Shown piece after piece: positions 15,891 to 24,473 of a DNA stretch of 64,000 bases. The stretch is from Aquamicrobium sp. LC103 (GTDB lineage: Bacteria; Pseudomonadota; Alphaproteobacteria; Rhizobiales; Rhizobiaceae). The translations under genes were made by a program, and so were the position numbers. Each line of letters opens with the position of its first letter. Position 1 is the first letter of the stretch. The DNA is taken from contig NZ_LBCQ02000003.1 in assembly GCF_001014615.2 (NCBI RefSeq), forward strand, positions 372,001 through 436,000, read 5' to 3'. The notes under the pieces were generated by a model. It was not told where the DNA came from, ran no database searches, and worked only from the letters and a program-made list of their open reading frames with translations.

Positions 15891-16481
15891 TCAGGAAAGC
15901 CGCTTCGTCCAGAATTCCATCGGCTTCTCGCTCGCCTCCGCCGCGCCGATGTCGCGCCAGGAAAAGCCGGTGACGAACCCCTCGAGACGCGCGTAGCCGC
16001 GCTTCGCCCAGAAATCGTCGAGCGGCACGTAGCCCGCCGGCCGCAGCGGGTGGTCGCCCGGCCGCAGCACGGCCGAAAAGACGCAGTTCGCGAACCCCGC
16101 CTCGAGCGCCGCCCTTTCCCGCTCCTCGAAGAAGCGCACGCCGATCCCCTGTCCGCGATATTCCTTCAGGAGCACCGACTCGCCGAAATAGAAGAAATCC
16201 TTCGCCTCGAGGCCATATGCCGCGAAGGGCCCGGCGAATTCCTCGAAATGCTCGGCGAGCGGGGAAGCCGTCGCCACGCCGACGAGCCGCCCGCTTCCGT
16301 CGAGCGCGCCGACGACGACCGCGCCCGGCGCCTCCATGTAGGTGGCGAGGTAGCGCCGCTCGTAGTCGATGTCCCCGTCATAGAGATAGGGAAAGTCGCG
16401 GAACACCTCGATACGCAGCCGCGCCAGCGCGTCGAAGCCGGCGCGGACCTCCTCGTCGGAAAGCCTGCGGACGACGATCAC
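15891..16481 (-). CDS. GNAT-family N-acetyltransferase
   Basis: 196 residues from a GTG at 16481 that overlaps the upstream SnoaL-like gene by 4 bp (GTGA), so the two are translationally coupled. The acetyl-CoA-binding motif A is near VLLKEYRGQGIGVRFFEERE (Q/R-x2-G-x-G/A form RGQGIG), preceded by a beta strand VVVGALDGSGRLVG. The C-terminal half includes LDDFWAKRGYARLEGF, usual for this superfamily. Acceptor substrate unknown. Pairing with a SnoaL-like protein hints at a shared small-molecule substrate. Confidence 0.82.
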   Translation of the reverse strand: MIVVRRLSDEEVRAGFDALARLRIEVFRDFPYLYDGDIDYERRYLATYMEAPGAVVVGALDGSGRLVGVATASPLAEHFEEFAGPFAAYGLEAKDFFYFGESVLLKEYRGQGIGVRFFEERERAALEAGFANCVFSAVLRPGDHPLRPAGYVPLDDFWAKRGYARLEGFVTGFSWRDIGAAEASEKPMEFWTKRLS

Positions 16482-16891
16482 TCGCCTTCGACCTGCGCGC
16501 TCCAGTCCTTCAGGTTGTAATAGGTCGTCACCCGCGAGATCAGCCCGTCGTCGATCTCGAAGAAGATACCCGCCGGCAGCGAATAGGTCTGGCCGGTGGC
16601 CGGCGGAAGCCCCTCGGCGGTCGACAGATAGGTGCCCCTGACCGTGAACTCGGCGGCCGCGCGGCCGCCGCCCTGCCCGGTCATCACGACGATGTCGGAG
16701 AGCTCCTCGCGATAGTGCCTGGCCATCATGCCGAGGAACCAGCGGAACTTGTCCTTGCCGATCTCGCGCCCGCCTTCGTTGATGTCGTGCGCCACGTCCT
16801 CGGAAAGACAGGCCAGCATGCCCTCGTTGTCGCTGGCGTTGAAGGCCGCGAAATAGCGCTCGATCAGGCTGCGGGTTTCGGCTTCGCTCAT
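16478..16891 (-). CDS. SnoaL-like / ketosteroid-isomerase-related protein
   Basis: 137 residues with the NTF2-like cone fold pattern: an N-terminal helix (LIERYFAAFNASDNEGMLACL), then SEDVAHDINEGGREIGKDKFRWFLG, and a C-terminal sheet (EFTVRGTYLST, AGIFFEIDDGLISRVTTYYN). Such proteins are small enzymes or binding proteins; ketosteroid isomerase-related members of this length are frequent in Rhizobiales. It lies upstream of, and overlaps, the GNAT gene. No specific substrate is evident. Confidence 0.8.
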   Translation of the reverse strand: MSEAETRSLIERYFAAFNASDNEGMLACLSEDVAHDINEGGREIGKDKFRWFLGMMARHYREELSDIVVMTGQGGGRAAAEFTVRGTYLSTAEGLPPATGQTYSLPAGIFFEIDDGLISRVTTYYNLKDWSAQVEGE

Positions 16892-16959
16892 CGTCCGTGC
16901 TCCTCTCTGTCCTTGCCGGACTGCCCTCCGGGACAGCCTTCCCGAGCCTCATGCCCCAT

Positions 16960-17406
16960 TCAAGGCTCGTGATCCAGCATGTGCTCGAAATAATCCTCGG
17001 GCTCGGCGAGGTCGTCCTCGCTCACCGTCACGCGGCCGCGCACCGAGACGCCGGCCTCGTGCACCGTGTCGCGGCTGCCGGAGATCAAATGATGCCACCA
17101 GTAAAGGTCGCGCCCCTCCGCCACCAGCCGGTAGGCGCAGCTTTCCGGCAGCCAGGAAATCGTGCGCACCGTCTGCGGCGTCAGCCTGATGCAGTCCGAG
17201 ACCTTCGCCTGCCGGTTCGCGTAGTCCTTGCAGCGGCAGGTGCCGGCGTCGAACAGGCGGCAGCCGACGCTCGTCCAGTGGATTTCGCCGGTATCCTCGT
17301 CCTCCAGCTTCGCCAGGCAGCACTTGCCGCAGCCGTCGCAGAGCGATTCCCACTCCGCCGCGCTCATCTCCTCGAGCGTCTTGGTCTTCCAGAAAGCATC
17401 CGTCAT
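16960..17406 (-). CDS. YcgN-family cysteine-cluster protein (UPF0260)
   Basis: 148 residues. The cysteine-rich signature is intact: [10 protein letters not shown], then [18 protein letters not shown] and CIRLTPQTV, and the C-terminal [21 protein letters not shown]. This spacing suggests a bound iron-sulfur or zinc centre (CxxCxxCC family). I chose ATG 17406 (MTDAFW); the frame stays open upstream but without homology. It is separated from the SnoaL gene by under 70 bp on the same strand. The molecular role of YcgN is not established. Confidence 0.88.
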   Translation of the reverse strand: MTDAFWKTKTLEEMSAAEWESLCDGCGKCCLAKLEDEDTGEIHWTSVGCRLFDAGTCRCKDYANRQAKVSDCIRLTPQTVRTISWLPESCAYRLVAEGRDLYWWHHLISGSRDTVHEAGVSVRGRVTVSEDDLAEPEDYFEHMLDHEP

Positions 17407-17569
17407 CCGTCGCATGTGAGCCTTTGCGGGCGCTTCGTCAAGCACGGTCCGCCGGCCACGCTTTCGCCCCCGAAAAGCCCCGGGATGGCCCATTTCACCG
17501 CCTTTCGGGAACAAAAACGCAGCTTCTAAGTTGCCGGCGGGACGGGACGCCTAACAGGAGAAATTCCAG

Positions 17570-19633
17570 ATGAAGATCAGATCGCACATTCTGGCGGGAA
17601 CAGCCGTCGGGCTGGTCATGGCGACGACGCAGCTTTACGCCGCGCCGCTCGCGCCGGGCCGGGCGGACGCCGCGCCGATCGGTGTGTCGGCTTCACACGG
17701 GACCGCGCAGATCATCCTCGCGCAGGCGTCCGACGGAGAACCGGGCGAGGAAGAGCTGCGCCGGAGACAGGAAGGCGGCGAGGAGGCCGCGCCCCGGGAA
17801 GAGCAGGCGCCTGCCGAGCAGGCACCGGCCGAGGAGCCGCCCGCCGCTGAAGAGCCGCCTGCGGCCGAGCCCGAACAGCCTGCCGAGCCGCAGGAGGCTC
17901 CTTCCGAGGAAATGCAGGAACAGCCGGCACAGGAGGAGCCCGCTCCGCCTGAAGAAGCCCCTGCTCCACAGGGAGCTCCCGCCGAGCAGCCTCCGGCAGC
18001 CGACGAGCCGCCGGCTGGAGAACCGCCCGCTCAGGAAGCCCCGGCGGGGGAACCGCCCGCCCCCGAGCAGGCGCCGGCCGATGAAGCGCCCGCGCAGCAG
18101 GAGGCCCCTGCAGCCGGCGAGGAAGCGCCTCCGGCCGAGGAGGAGGCGCCCGAGCAGCGGCAGCAGGAAGAGCAGCCCGCCGCGCCTGGCGGCGAGGAAG
18201 AAGCCGCTCCGCCTGCCGGGGAAGCACCCGCCGACGAGCAGCAGGCTCCGGCCGACGAACGGCCTGCGGCCCCTGAAGGCGAGGCAGCTCCGGAGAGCGA
18301 CGCCGCTCCGACCGAGGGCGAACAGGCTCCGGCCGAAGGCGAAGCCGCGCCCGGCGCCGAGGAACCGGCTCCCGCCGAGCAGCCCGGCACTGAGACCGGA
18401 CAGCCCGGTGAAGAGGAAGCTCCCGCCGGCGAGGACGCCACCCAGCCGCCAGCCGGCGAGCAGGAAGGCGCCCAGCCGGGCGAGGAGGCTCGTCCCGAGG
18501 GCGAAGCCCCCGTGCTCGACAGCGAGAAGGAGGCGCCTCCCGCCGAGGAAGCCGCTCCGGAAGGCACCGAGGGCGAGGCCGCCGGCGAACAGCCGATAGA
18601 ACGGCCGGCCGAACAGCCCGCCCAGCCGCCGGCGGAAGCCGGTCCTCCGCCGACCACCGACGCCGAGGCTCAGGACAGCGCCGCGCCCGTCGAGATCCGG
18701 TCGCTTCGCCAGGAGGAAGGCCGCCGCATCGAGAACCGCGAGGCCTATGGCGAGCGCATCGAGCGCCGCGAGGGCGCCGATGTCATCCGCGAGATGGGCG
18801 ACCGCATGGTGATCCAGCTCAACAACCAGGTGATCGTCGAGAGCGACGACCGCGAGCGCGTCGAGCGCGACGCCACCGAGGTCTATTACGACGAGCTGCC
18901 GCGCGGCCGCACCCGTGAGACCATCGTGCGTCCGAACGGCGTCCAGGTCGTCACCATCCGCAACCGCTACGGCGACATCATCCAGCGCTCGCGCGTGATG
19001 CCGGACGGCGAGGAATACATGCTCGTCTATGCCGGCGACGAGGACTACGAGGCGCCGCGCCGCTGGCGCGATCCGGGCGCCGACCTGCCGCCGCTGCATC
19101 TGGCCATTCCGGTCGAGGAATACATCCTCGATGCGGGCCGCGTCGAGGATCCCGACGTCTATTACGAGTTCCTCGAACAGCCGCCGGTCGAGCGCATCCA
19201 ACGCCGCTATTCGGTGGACGAGGTCAAATATTCGGCCCGCGTGCGCGACAGCGTCCGCCGCATCGACCTCGACACGATCACCTTCGAGTTCGGCGCGGCC
19301 TCGATCGCCGAGAGCGAGATTTCGAGGCTCGAGGGCGTGGCCGAGGCCATGGAGCGGCTTCTCGACAAGAACCCCGCCGAGAGCTTCCTGATCGAAGGCC
19401 ACACCGACGCCGTCGGCTCCGACCAGGCGAACCTCGTCCTTTCGGATCGCCGCGCCGAATCGGTGGCGGCCGCGCTCACCAACGTCTTCGGCATTCCGCC
19501 CGAGAACCTGGTCACCCAGGGCTATGGCGAGCAATATCTGAAGGTGAACACCGAGGAGCCCGAACGGGAGAACAGGCGCGTGGCGATCCGCAGGATCACC
19601 CCGCTCGTCGCGCCCGTCGCGAGCGCCAACTAA
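17570..19633 (+). CDS. OmpA-domain protein with a long Pro/Ala/Glu-rich region
   Basis: 687 residues. A signal peptide (about 1-25) is followed at residues about 50-370 by a very low-complexity segment of Pro, Ala, Glu and Gln (motifs such as PAEQAPAEEPPAAEE and GEAAP). A charged middle domain (about 375-560; RIENREAYGERIERREG, VEIRSLRQEEGRR) leads to a C-terminal OmpA/MotB-type peptidoglycan-binding domain at about 580-680 with LIEGHTDAVGSDQANL and RRAESV. It should tether the outer membrane or periplasm to peptidoglycan, with the P/A/E tract as an extended spacer. GGAG precedes the ATG. The repeat composition keeps the antisense frame open over the same length, which is an artefact. Confidence 0.85.
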   Translation: MKIRSHILAGTAVGLVMATTQLYAAPLAPGRADAAPIGVSASHGTAQIILAQASDGEPGEEELRRRQEGGEEAAPREEQAPAEQAPAEEPPAAEEPPAAEPEQPAEPQEAPSEEMQEQPAQEEPAPPEEAPAPQGAPAEQPPAADEPPAGEPPAQEAPAGEPPAPEQAPADEAPAQQEAPAAGEEAPPAEEEAPEQRQQEEQPAAPGGEEEAAPPAGEAPADEQQAPADERPAAPEGEAAPESDAAPTEGEQAPAEGEAAPGAEEPAPAEQPGTETGQPGEEEAPAGEDATQPPAGEQEGAQPGEEARPEGEAPVLDSEKEAPPAEEAAPEGTEGEAAGEQPIERPAEQPAQPPAEAGPPPTTDAEAQDSAAPVEIRSLRQEEGRRIENREAYGERIERREGADVIREMGDRMVIQLNNQVIVESDDRERVERDATEVYYDELPRGRTRETIVRPNGVQVVTIRNRYGDIIQRSRVMPDGEEYMLVYAGDEDYEAPRRWRDPGADLPPLHLAIPVEEYILDAGRVEDPDVYYEFLEQPPVERIQRRYSVDEVKYSARVRDSVRRIDLDTITFEFGAASIAESEISRLEGVAEAMERLLDKNPAESFLIEGHTDAVGSDQANLVLSDRRAESVAAALTNVFGIPPENLVTQGYGEQYLKVNTEEPERENRRVAIRRITPLVAPVASAN

Positions 19634-19821
19634 GCATCGGTCCGAAAGCGGAAGCCGGCTTCGAACGCTTCCGATGCTCGAACCACGACCTGGACCGCCT
19701 CCTTTACGTCCCTTCGGACGCCCGGCGGTCCAGGATCGATCCCTTCACGGCGCCCAAACCGCGAATGGATTGACCCCACGCTTCCCTGCCCCGTTCCCGA
19801 TCATTCGGGAACATGGCAAGG

Positions 19822-19862
19822 AGCCCGGCCGGTTTCCCCCCTCCGCCGGCCGGGCTTCCTTA
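19822..19862 (+). terminator. Candidate terminator after the OmpA gene
   Basis: AGCCCGGCCGG (19822-19832) pairs perfectly with CCGGCCGGGCT (19846-19856), followed by a weak T-containing tail (TCCTTATAAAT). It lies 190 bp after the OmpA stop. The stem is strong but the T run is poor. Confidence 0.5.
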
Positions 19863-20640
19863 TAAATACTCCACCCCGCCCTCCGAACCGTCTTTCCCAC
19901 GAAGCGAATGAGCGATCGCATATGGTGCGATCCCGTCCCTCCGAATTCTTCGGGTGTCGGTCATATGCGCAAGTTCCCCCTCCCGCTTGGTGGGAACGGG
20001 TTAGAGGGGTGGGGGTTGGCGGAAGTGCCCTCGCCTCACCTTCGCGGGAGAGGTGGTGGTGCCAGGCCTCACGCCGGCGCTACCTCTTCCCCTTCAAGTG
20101 GGAAAGGTGGTTCGCGAAGCGAACCGGAGTGGGGGACGCATGGGGGCACGGCGCTTCACGTTTGCAATCTCCGAGCTAGGGGGCATCCGCGACACGGCTC
20201 CTCCCCTGTAGAGCCAGGGCAATCGCACATGGCCGATGCCCCTCCGGCCCTTCGGGCCACCTCCCCCGCTTCGCAGGGGAGGAGCCGAGGTCGCGGACGG
20301 CCGCAGCGCTGGTCCCTCCCCCGTTTACGGGGGAGGGACCGCCGAAGGCGGTGGAGGGGGCGTGTTTCGCACCCATATTCGATAGCCCTGCCCTTGTGCG
20401 GAGGGGTGAGGGGTGGGGTAAATCCGTGAGGATGCCGGCCGATTCCATATGCGATCGCGCCCTGCCTGCGGAGCGGGGAAGGTGGTCCGAAGGGTCGGAG
20501 GGGCGGGCCACTTCGCCCGCGTGGACAAACTCTCCTGCCTTCAGCGGCCGAGAGCAGAGCCTTTTTGGCCTGCATTTTTCTTGACCACACTATTTGCCCC
20601 TTCGCCGCTTGCTGCGTAAACCACCCGCCCGCCCAGCCGC
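19863..20640. repeat. Dense repeat cluster, no gene
   Basis: About 780 bp of tandemly packed short repeats on both strands: CCCTCCCGCTTGGTGGGAACGGGTTAGAGGGGTGGGGGT near 19978, GGTGGTTCGCGAAGCGAACCGGAGTGGGGGACG near 20107, CTCCCCCGTTTACGGGGGAGGGACCGCCGAAGGCGGTGGAGGGGGCG at about 20316-20361, and CCTTGTGCGGAGGGGTGAGGGGTGGGG near 20390. Reading frames here are products of repeat composition. Confidence 0.7.
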
Positions 20641-20673
20641 TTGACATCCTCCAAAACATACCGTACGGACGGT
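20641..20673 (+). promoter_or_regulatory. Promoter and TetR-type operator of the SMR-tetR operon
   Basis: TTGACA at 20641-20646 is a good -35 element. Around the expected -10 lies the inverted repeat ACCGT-ACGG-ACGGT (20660-20673), so repressor bound there would block polymerase. The cognate regulator is probably the TetR protein encoded directly after the pump gene. Confidence 0.5.
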
Positions 20674-20700
20674 TTCTTTCACTTTACACACGGTGAACTC

Positions 20701-21042
20701 ATGCCTCCGCTTTACGCCTATGGCGCCCTCGCAGCCGCGATCGTCCTCGAAGTGCTGGGAACCTCCTTCCTGCAGAAGTCCGAGCAATTCACCCGGCTGG
20801 CGCCCACGCTGGCGATGGCCGCCTTCTATGCCGGCTCGTTCTTCCTGCTCGCCCACGCGCTGAAGGTCATTCCGCTGGGCGTCGCCTACGCCATCTGGGG
20901 CGGCCTCGGCATCGTTCTGGTCGCCCTCGTCGGCACCTTCGTCTTCCGCCAGTCGATCGACCTGCCGGGCATGATCGGCATCGCCATGATCGTCGGCGGC
21001 GTCATCGTCGTGAACGCCTTTTCCAGCTCCGCCGCGCACTGA
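20701..21042 (+). CDS. SMR-family multidrug efflux protein (EmrE/QacE type)
   Basis: 113 residues with four membrane helices. Helix 1 has the membrane-embedded Glu of the family (AAAIVLEVLGTSFLQKSEQFTRL), the proton/drug binding site of the antiparallel dimer. PLGVAYAIWGGLG in helix 3 is the second signature. SMR pumps exchange protons for quaternary ammonium compounds and other cations. The tetR gene starts 2 bp after its stop, forming an operon under the operator at 20660-20673. Confidence 0.9.
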   Translation: MPPLYAYGALAAAIVLEVLGTSFLQKSEQFTRLAPTLAMAAFYAGSFFLLAHALKVIPLGVAYAIWGGLGIVLVALVGTFVFRQSIDLPGMIGIAMIVGGVIVVNAFSSSAAH

Positions 21043-21044
21043 CC

Positions 21045-21599
21045 ATGGAAAACGCCCATAAGCGGAAGAAGCAGCCGGAGGTCGTCCGCCGCGCGCTCCT
21101 CGACGCAGCCGCCAGGATCGCCGTCGAGCAAGGGCTTGCCGCCGTGACGGTCCAGAGCGTGGCCGACGCGGCCGGCGTCACCAAGGGCGGCTTCCTCCAC
21201 CATTTCCCGAGCAAACAGGCGCTCCTCGACACGCTCTTCCAGGAAATGCTGGACCAGATCGACGACAATATCGATCGCCGCATGGTGGCGGACCCGGTCG
21301 CCCACGGGACCTTCACCCGCGCCTATCTGGAAGCCGTTCTCCATGACGGCCTGCCGAGCAAGGTCAATCCCTGGGCGGCCTTGTCGGTCTCGATGCTCAC
21401 CGAACCGGAGCTTCGCACGCTCTGGGTCGAATGGTTCCGGAAGCGCCTCGACAGGCACCGGGAAACCGACGCCGATATCGGCCTCGCCATCGTCCGGCTG
21501 GCGGCCGACGGGATCTGGCTGGCCGATCTCGCCGAGCTTCCGCTGCCGGATCGCGCGCGACTGCGCGAGCGGCTCCTGGAGGCGACCAGACCCCGCTAG
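21045..21599 (+). CDS. TetR/AcrR-family regulator of the SMR pump
   Basis: 184 residues. The N-terminal helix-turn-helix is typical: LLDAAARIAVEQGLAAVTVQSVADAAGVTKGGFLHHFPSKQALL (about residues 18-61). The C-terminal part has the helical ligand-binding domain with ALSVSMLTEPELRTLW. It follows the SMR gene by 2 bp, so it most likely represses this operon and is induced by a pump substrate. The start ATG 21045 is close to the preceding stop, which favours translational coupling. Confidence 0.88.
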   Translation: MENAHKRKKQPEVVRRALLDAAARIAVEQGLAAVTVQSVADAAGVTKGGFLHHFPSKQALLDTLFQEMLDQIDDNIDRRMVADPVAHGTFTRAYLEAVLHDGLPSKVNPWAALSVSMLTEPELRTLWVEWFRKRLDRHRETDADIGLAIVRLAADGIWLADLAELPLPDRARLRERLLEATRPR

Positions 21600-21770
21600 G
21601 GCAGTTCAGGTTTTCACCGACACACCCCTCCACCACTTCGTGGTCCCCTTCCCCCATGAAGATGGGGGAGGATCCACGGTGCGGCTGGCCGCGACGCTGG
21701 TTCCTCCCCTGCGAAGCGTGGTGGAGGGGCGTTCCAAGCGACGATTCCATTTCATCTGGAAACGCCCTGG
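21600..21770 (+). repeat. Composite intergenic repeat, copy A
   Basis: A roughly 170-bp element beginning GGGCAGTTCAGGTTTTCACC, continuing CCACCACTTCGTGGTCCCC and GGATCCACGGTGCGGC, and ending TTCCATTTCATCTGGAAACG. Copy B is at about 26785-27013 (with about 55-60 bp of extra sequence) and copy C at about 36791-36965 in inverse orientation. The remaining spacer to 21988 holds other GC-rich repeats and no gene. Confidence 0.75.
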
Positions 21771-21988
21771 GACCGGTTCGTCCGCGAGGCTTTGTTCGGC
21801 CGGCCTCCCCTGCTACCTTCCGCCTGGGAAGCAGAGCTGCCGCATATCAGGTTCGATCCCCGCTCCCTCGCTTGGGAGAGGAACGCCGGTCGCTATGTCC
21901 GGCACCCTTCCTCTCCCCGCGATGTGTGGGAGAGGTGATCGAAGTCGAGTTCCATATGCCGGGCCTAGCGCGGGAGGAGGGACCGCAG

Positions 21989-24106
21989 ATGACCAGAAGG
22001 ACGACCGGCGCGACGCCGCTCTCCGCACTCGAGGCGGTCGCGATCGACAGCGAGACGACGGGGCTCGACACCGCTTCCGCCCGCATCCTCCAGCTCGCCG
22101 GCATCGCCGTCTCGCGCGGCCGCGTCGTTCCCGACGAAGCGTTCGACACGTTCGTCGCCCCGGGCGAGGTGATTCCTCCCGCATCCACCGCCATCCACGG
22201 CCTCACCGATGCGATGGTGCGCGGCGCCCCGCCCTTCGCGGAGGCCTGGGGGCGCCTGAAGACCTTCGCCGCCGGCCGCATTCTCGTCGGCCATTCGATC
22301 GGCTTCGACCTCGCCGTCCTCGAAAACGAAGCCAGCCGCGCCGGGTTCGAATGGCGCAAGCCGCGCTCGCTCTGCGTGCGGCTGCTCGGCGCGATCGCCA
22401 ATCCCAGATTGCCCGACACCTCGCTCGAAGCCCTGGCCGGGTGGCTGGGCGTCGGGATCGGCGGCCGCCACAGCGCGATCGGCGACGCGCGCGCCGCGGC
22501 CGACATCTTCGTCGCGCTCCAGCCGCATCTGGCCGAGCGCGGCATCCGCACCCTGGCGGAGGCCGAGCGCGCCTGCCTCGACCTCACCTCCCATCTGGAA
22601 AACGCCCACCGCGCCGGCTGGGCGGAACCCGTCTCGCGCCCCGACCTTCCCGCGACCGGCCAGTTCGACCCCTACGCCTATCGCCACCGCGTGCGCGAGC
22701 TGATGAGCACGCCGGCCGCCGTCATCACGGCTTCCGCCACCGCGCAGGACGCCGTGAAGCTGATGACCGAGCGGCGGATCAGCTCGGTCTTCGTCTCCGA
22801 CGCCGCCGCCGGCAACGGCCTCGTTTCCGATTACGGCATCGTCACCGAGCGCGACGTCATGCGCCTTCTCGCCGGGCACGGCGAAAGGGCGCTGGCGATG
22901 AAGGTCGGCGAATTCGCCTCGCGCCCGCTGGCGAGCATCGCCGGCGGCGCCTTCGTCTATCGCGCCATCAGCCGCATGGACCGCCTCGGCATCCGCCATC
23001 TCGCCGTCCGCGACGAAAGCGAGCGGCTTGCCGGCGTCATCTCCTCGCGCGACCTGCTGCGGCTGCGCGCGGGTGCCGCGATCCATCTCGACGACGCCAT
23101 CAATGCCGCGCGCGGCGCCGAGGAGATGGCGCAGGCCTGGGCGACCCTGCCGGCGGTCGCCAACGCCCTCATCTCGGAAGGCCTCGACGCCCGCCTGATC
23201 GCCGGCGTCGTCAGCGAGGAATTGCGGGTGGCGACGCGCCGCGCGGCCGAGCTTGCCGAGGAAGGCATGCGCGCTTCCGGCGCCGGCGGGCCGCCCTGCC
23301 GCTACGCCGTCATGGTGCTGGGCTCGGGCGGGCGCGGCGAGAGCCTGCTCGCCGCCGACCAGGACAACGCCATCGTCTTCGAGCATGGCGCGCCCGACGG
23401 ACCGGAGGATCGCTGGTTCGCCGATCTCGGCCGCCGCATCGCCGACATTCTGGACGTCACCGGCATCGCCTATTGCAGGGGCGGCATCATGGCAAGAAAC
23501 GCCGAATGGCGTGGCTCGAGCGCGCATTGGCGGGCGCGCATCGATGCATGGGTCCGCCGCTCCCGCCCCGAGGATCTGCTCAATGTCGACATCTTCTTCG
23601 ACCAGCGGCCGGTCCACGGCGAGCTCTCGCTCGGCACGCAGCTCTTCGCCCACGCTTTCGCGGCCGGCTCGGCCGAGCCGGCATTCGCCAAGCTTCTGGG
23701 CGAAACGCTCTCCTCGCTCGCGACGCCCTTCAACCTCATCGGCGGCCTGCGAGCAGAGGAAGGCCGCCTCGACCTCAAGAACTACGGCCTGTTCCCGATC
23801 GTCACGGCGGCGCGCACGCTTTCGATCCGCCACGGCATCCGCCGCCGCAGCACGAGAGGCCGGCTCGAAGGCCTGATCGAGAAGGGCATCGGCGGCGCGG
23901 ACGAGTTGGAGAACCTGATCGACGCCCACGCCTTCCTTCTCTCGTTGCTGCTCGCCCAGCAGAGCCGTGACCTCGAGCTCGGCGTGCCGGTCTCGAACCG
24001 CGTCGAGATCGCCGCGCTCTCCCGCGCCCGCCAATCCGAGCTCAAATCCGCCCTGCGAGCGGCCCAGAACGTTCCCGACCTGGTGCAGGCGGCGATGTTC
24101 GCCTGA
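21989..24106 (+). CDS. DEDDh exonuclease - tandem CBS - DUF294 nucleotidyltransferase fusion
   Basis: 705 residues in three parts. Residues about 14-175 form a DnaQ-like 3-prime exonuclease: the first acidic pair is AIDSETTG (D20, E22), then VGHSIGFDLAVL and HSAIGDARAAADIF, so the DEDDh set looks complete. Residues about 225-360 form two CBS domains (VRELMSTPAAVITASATAQDAV; VGEFASRPLASI), which usually bind adenine nucleotides. Residues about 380-700 form DUF294 and its C-terminal domain, with the nucleotidyltransferase motif GSGGRGES...DQDNAI near 444-460. CBS-DUF294 proteins resemble GlnD-type uridylyltransferases. Strong site GGAGGAGGGACCGCAG before ATG 21989. The biological role is unknown; the exonuclease may act on a nucleotide or RNA. 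Confidence 0.85.
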   Translation: MTRRTTGATPLSALEAVAIDSETTGLDTASARILQLAGIAVSRGRVVPDEAFDTFVAPGEVIPPASTAIHGLTDAMVRGAPPFAEAWGRLKTFAAGRILVGHSIGFDLAVLENEASRAGFEWRKPRSLCVRLLGAIANPRLPDTSLEALAGWLGVGIGGRHSAIGDARAAADIFVALQPHLAERGIRTLAEAERACLDLTSHLENAHRAGWAEPVSRPDLPATGQFDPYAYRHRVRELMSTPAAVITASATAQDAVKLMTERRISSVFVSDAAAGNGLVSDYGIVTERDVMRLLAGHGERALAMKVGEFASRPLASIAGGAFVYRAISRMDRLGIRHLAVRDESERLAGVISSRDLLRLRAGAAIHLDDAINAARGAEEMAQAWATLPAVANALISEGLDARLIAGVVSEELRVATRRAAELAEEGMRASGAGGPPCRYAVMVLGSGGRGESLLAADQDNAIVFEHGAPDGPEDRWFADLGRRIADILDVTGIAYCRGGIMARNAEWRGSSAHWRARIDAWVRRSRPEDLLNVDIFFDQRPVHGELSLGTQLFAHAFAAGSAEPAFAKLLGETLSSLATPFNLIGGLRAEEGRLDLKNYGLFPIVTAARTLSIRHGIRRRSTRGRLEGLIEKGIGGADELENLIDAHAFLLSLLLAQQSRDLELGVPVSNRVEIAALSRARQSELKSALRAAQNVPDLVQAAMFA

Positions 24107-24473
24107 GCTTCCTCCACCCGTCATCCCGGCCTGAGCCATACCCACGGCGCCATTCCGGCCGAGCCACCCGCTTCGCCGTCATCCCGGGCGAAGCCATCCA
24201 CTTCCCCGTCATCCCGGAAGCCGGAGCGAAGCGGAGGCTATCCGGGACCCATTGGCCCGAAAATCGTCCGGCACGGCCTCGTCCTCGCCCTGGCCAAGCG
24301 AGCCCCTGATTTGAACCATTCGGCAGCCGCCCGGCCCCGGCAGCGACGCGCGCCCCCTTGCCCGCGCGAACCCGCAACCCGGCCACGCCTCTCAATAGGT
24401 CCCGGATCGCCCTCGCCGCGCTCGCTTGCCCGGGATGACGGAGAGGTTGCGGCTCCCCGTCGGCCCGCCGTTT
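24107..24473. repeat. Repeat-rich spacer, no gene
   Basis: About 370 bp containing several GTCATCCCGG half-elements (24120-24230) and GGAAGCCGGAGCGAAGCGGAGGCTATCCGGGA, the type common between Rhizobiales genes. No coding frame or T-run terminator identified. Confidence 0.55.

Noticed and set aside
17693-19534. A 613-codon Leu/Gly/Arg-rich frame antisense to the OmpA gene
   Set aside because: Produced by the repeated Pro/Ala/Glu codons on the other strand; low complexity only.
19908-20429. Open frames within the 20-kb repeat cluster
   Set aside because: All overlap repeated palindromes in both orientations and differ in frame between copies.
19863-20640. Possible CRISPR array
   Set aside because: Repeats are palindromic, of unequal spacing and mixed orientation, with no constant spacer length and no cas genes.
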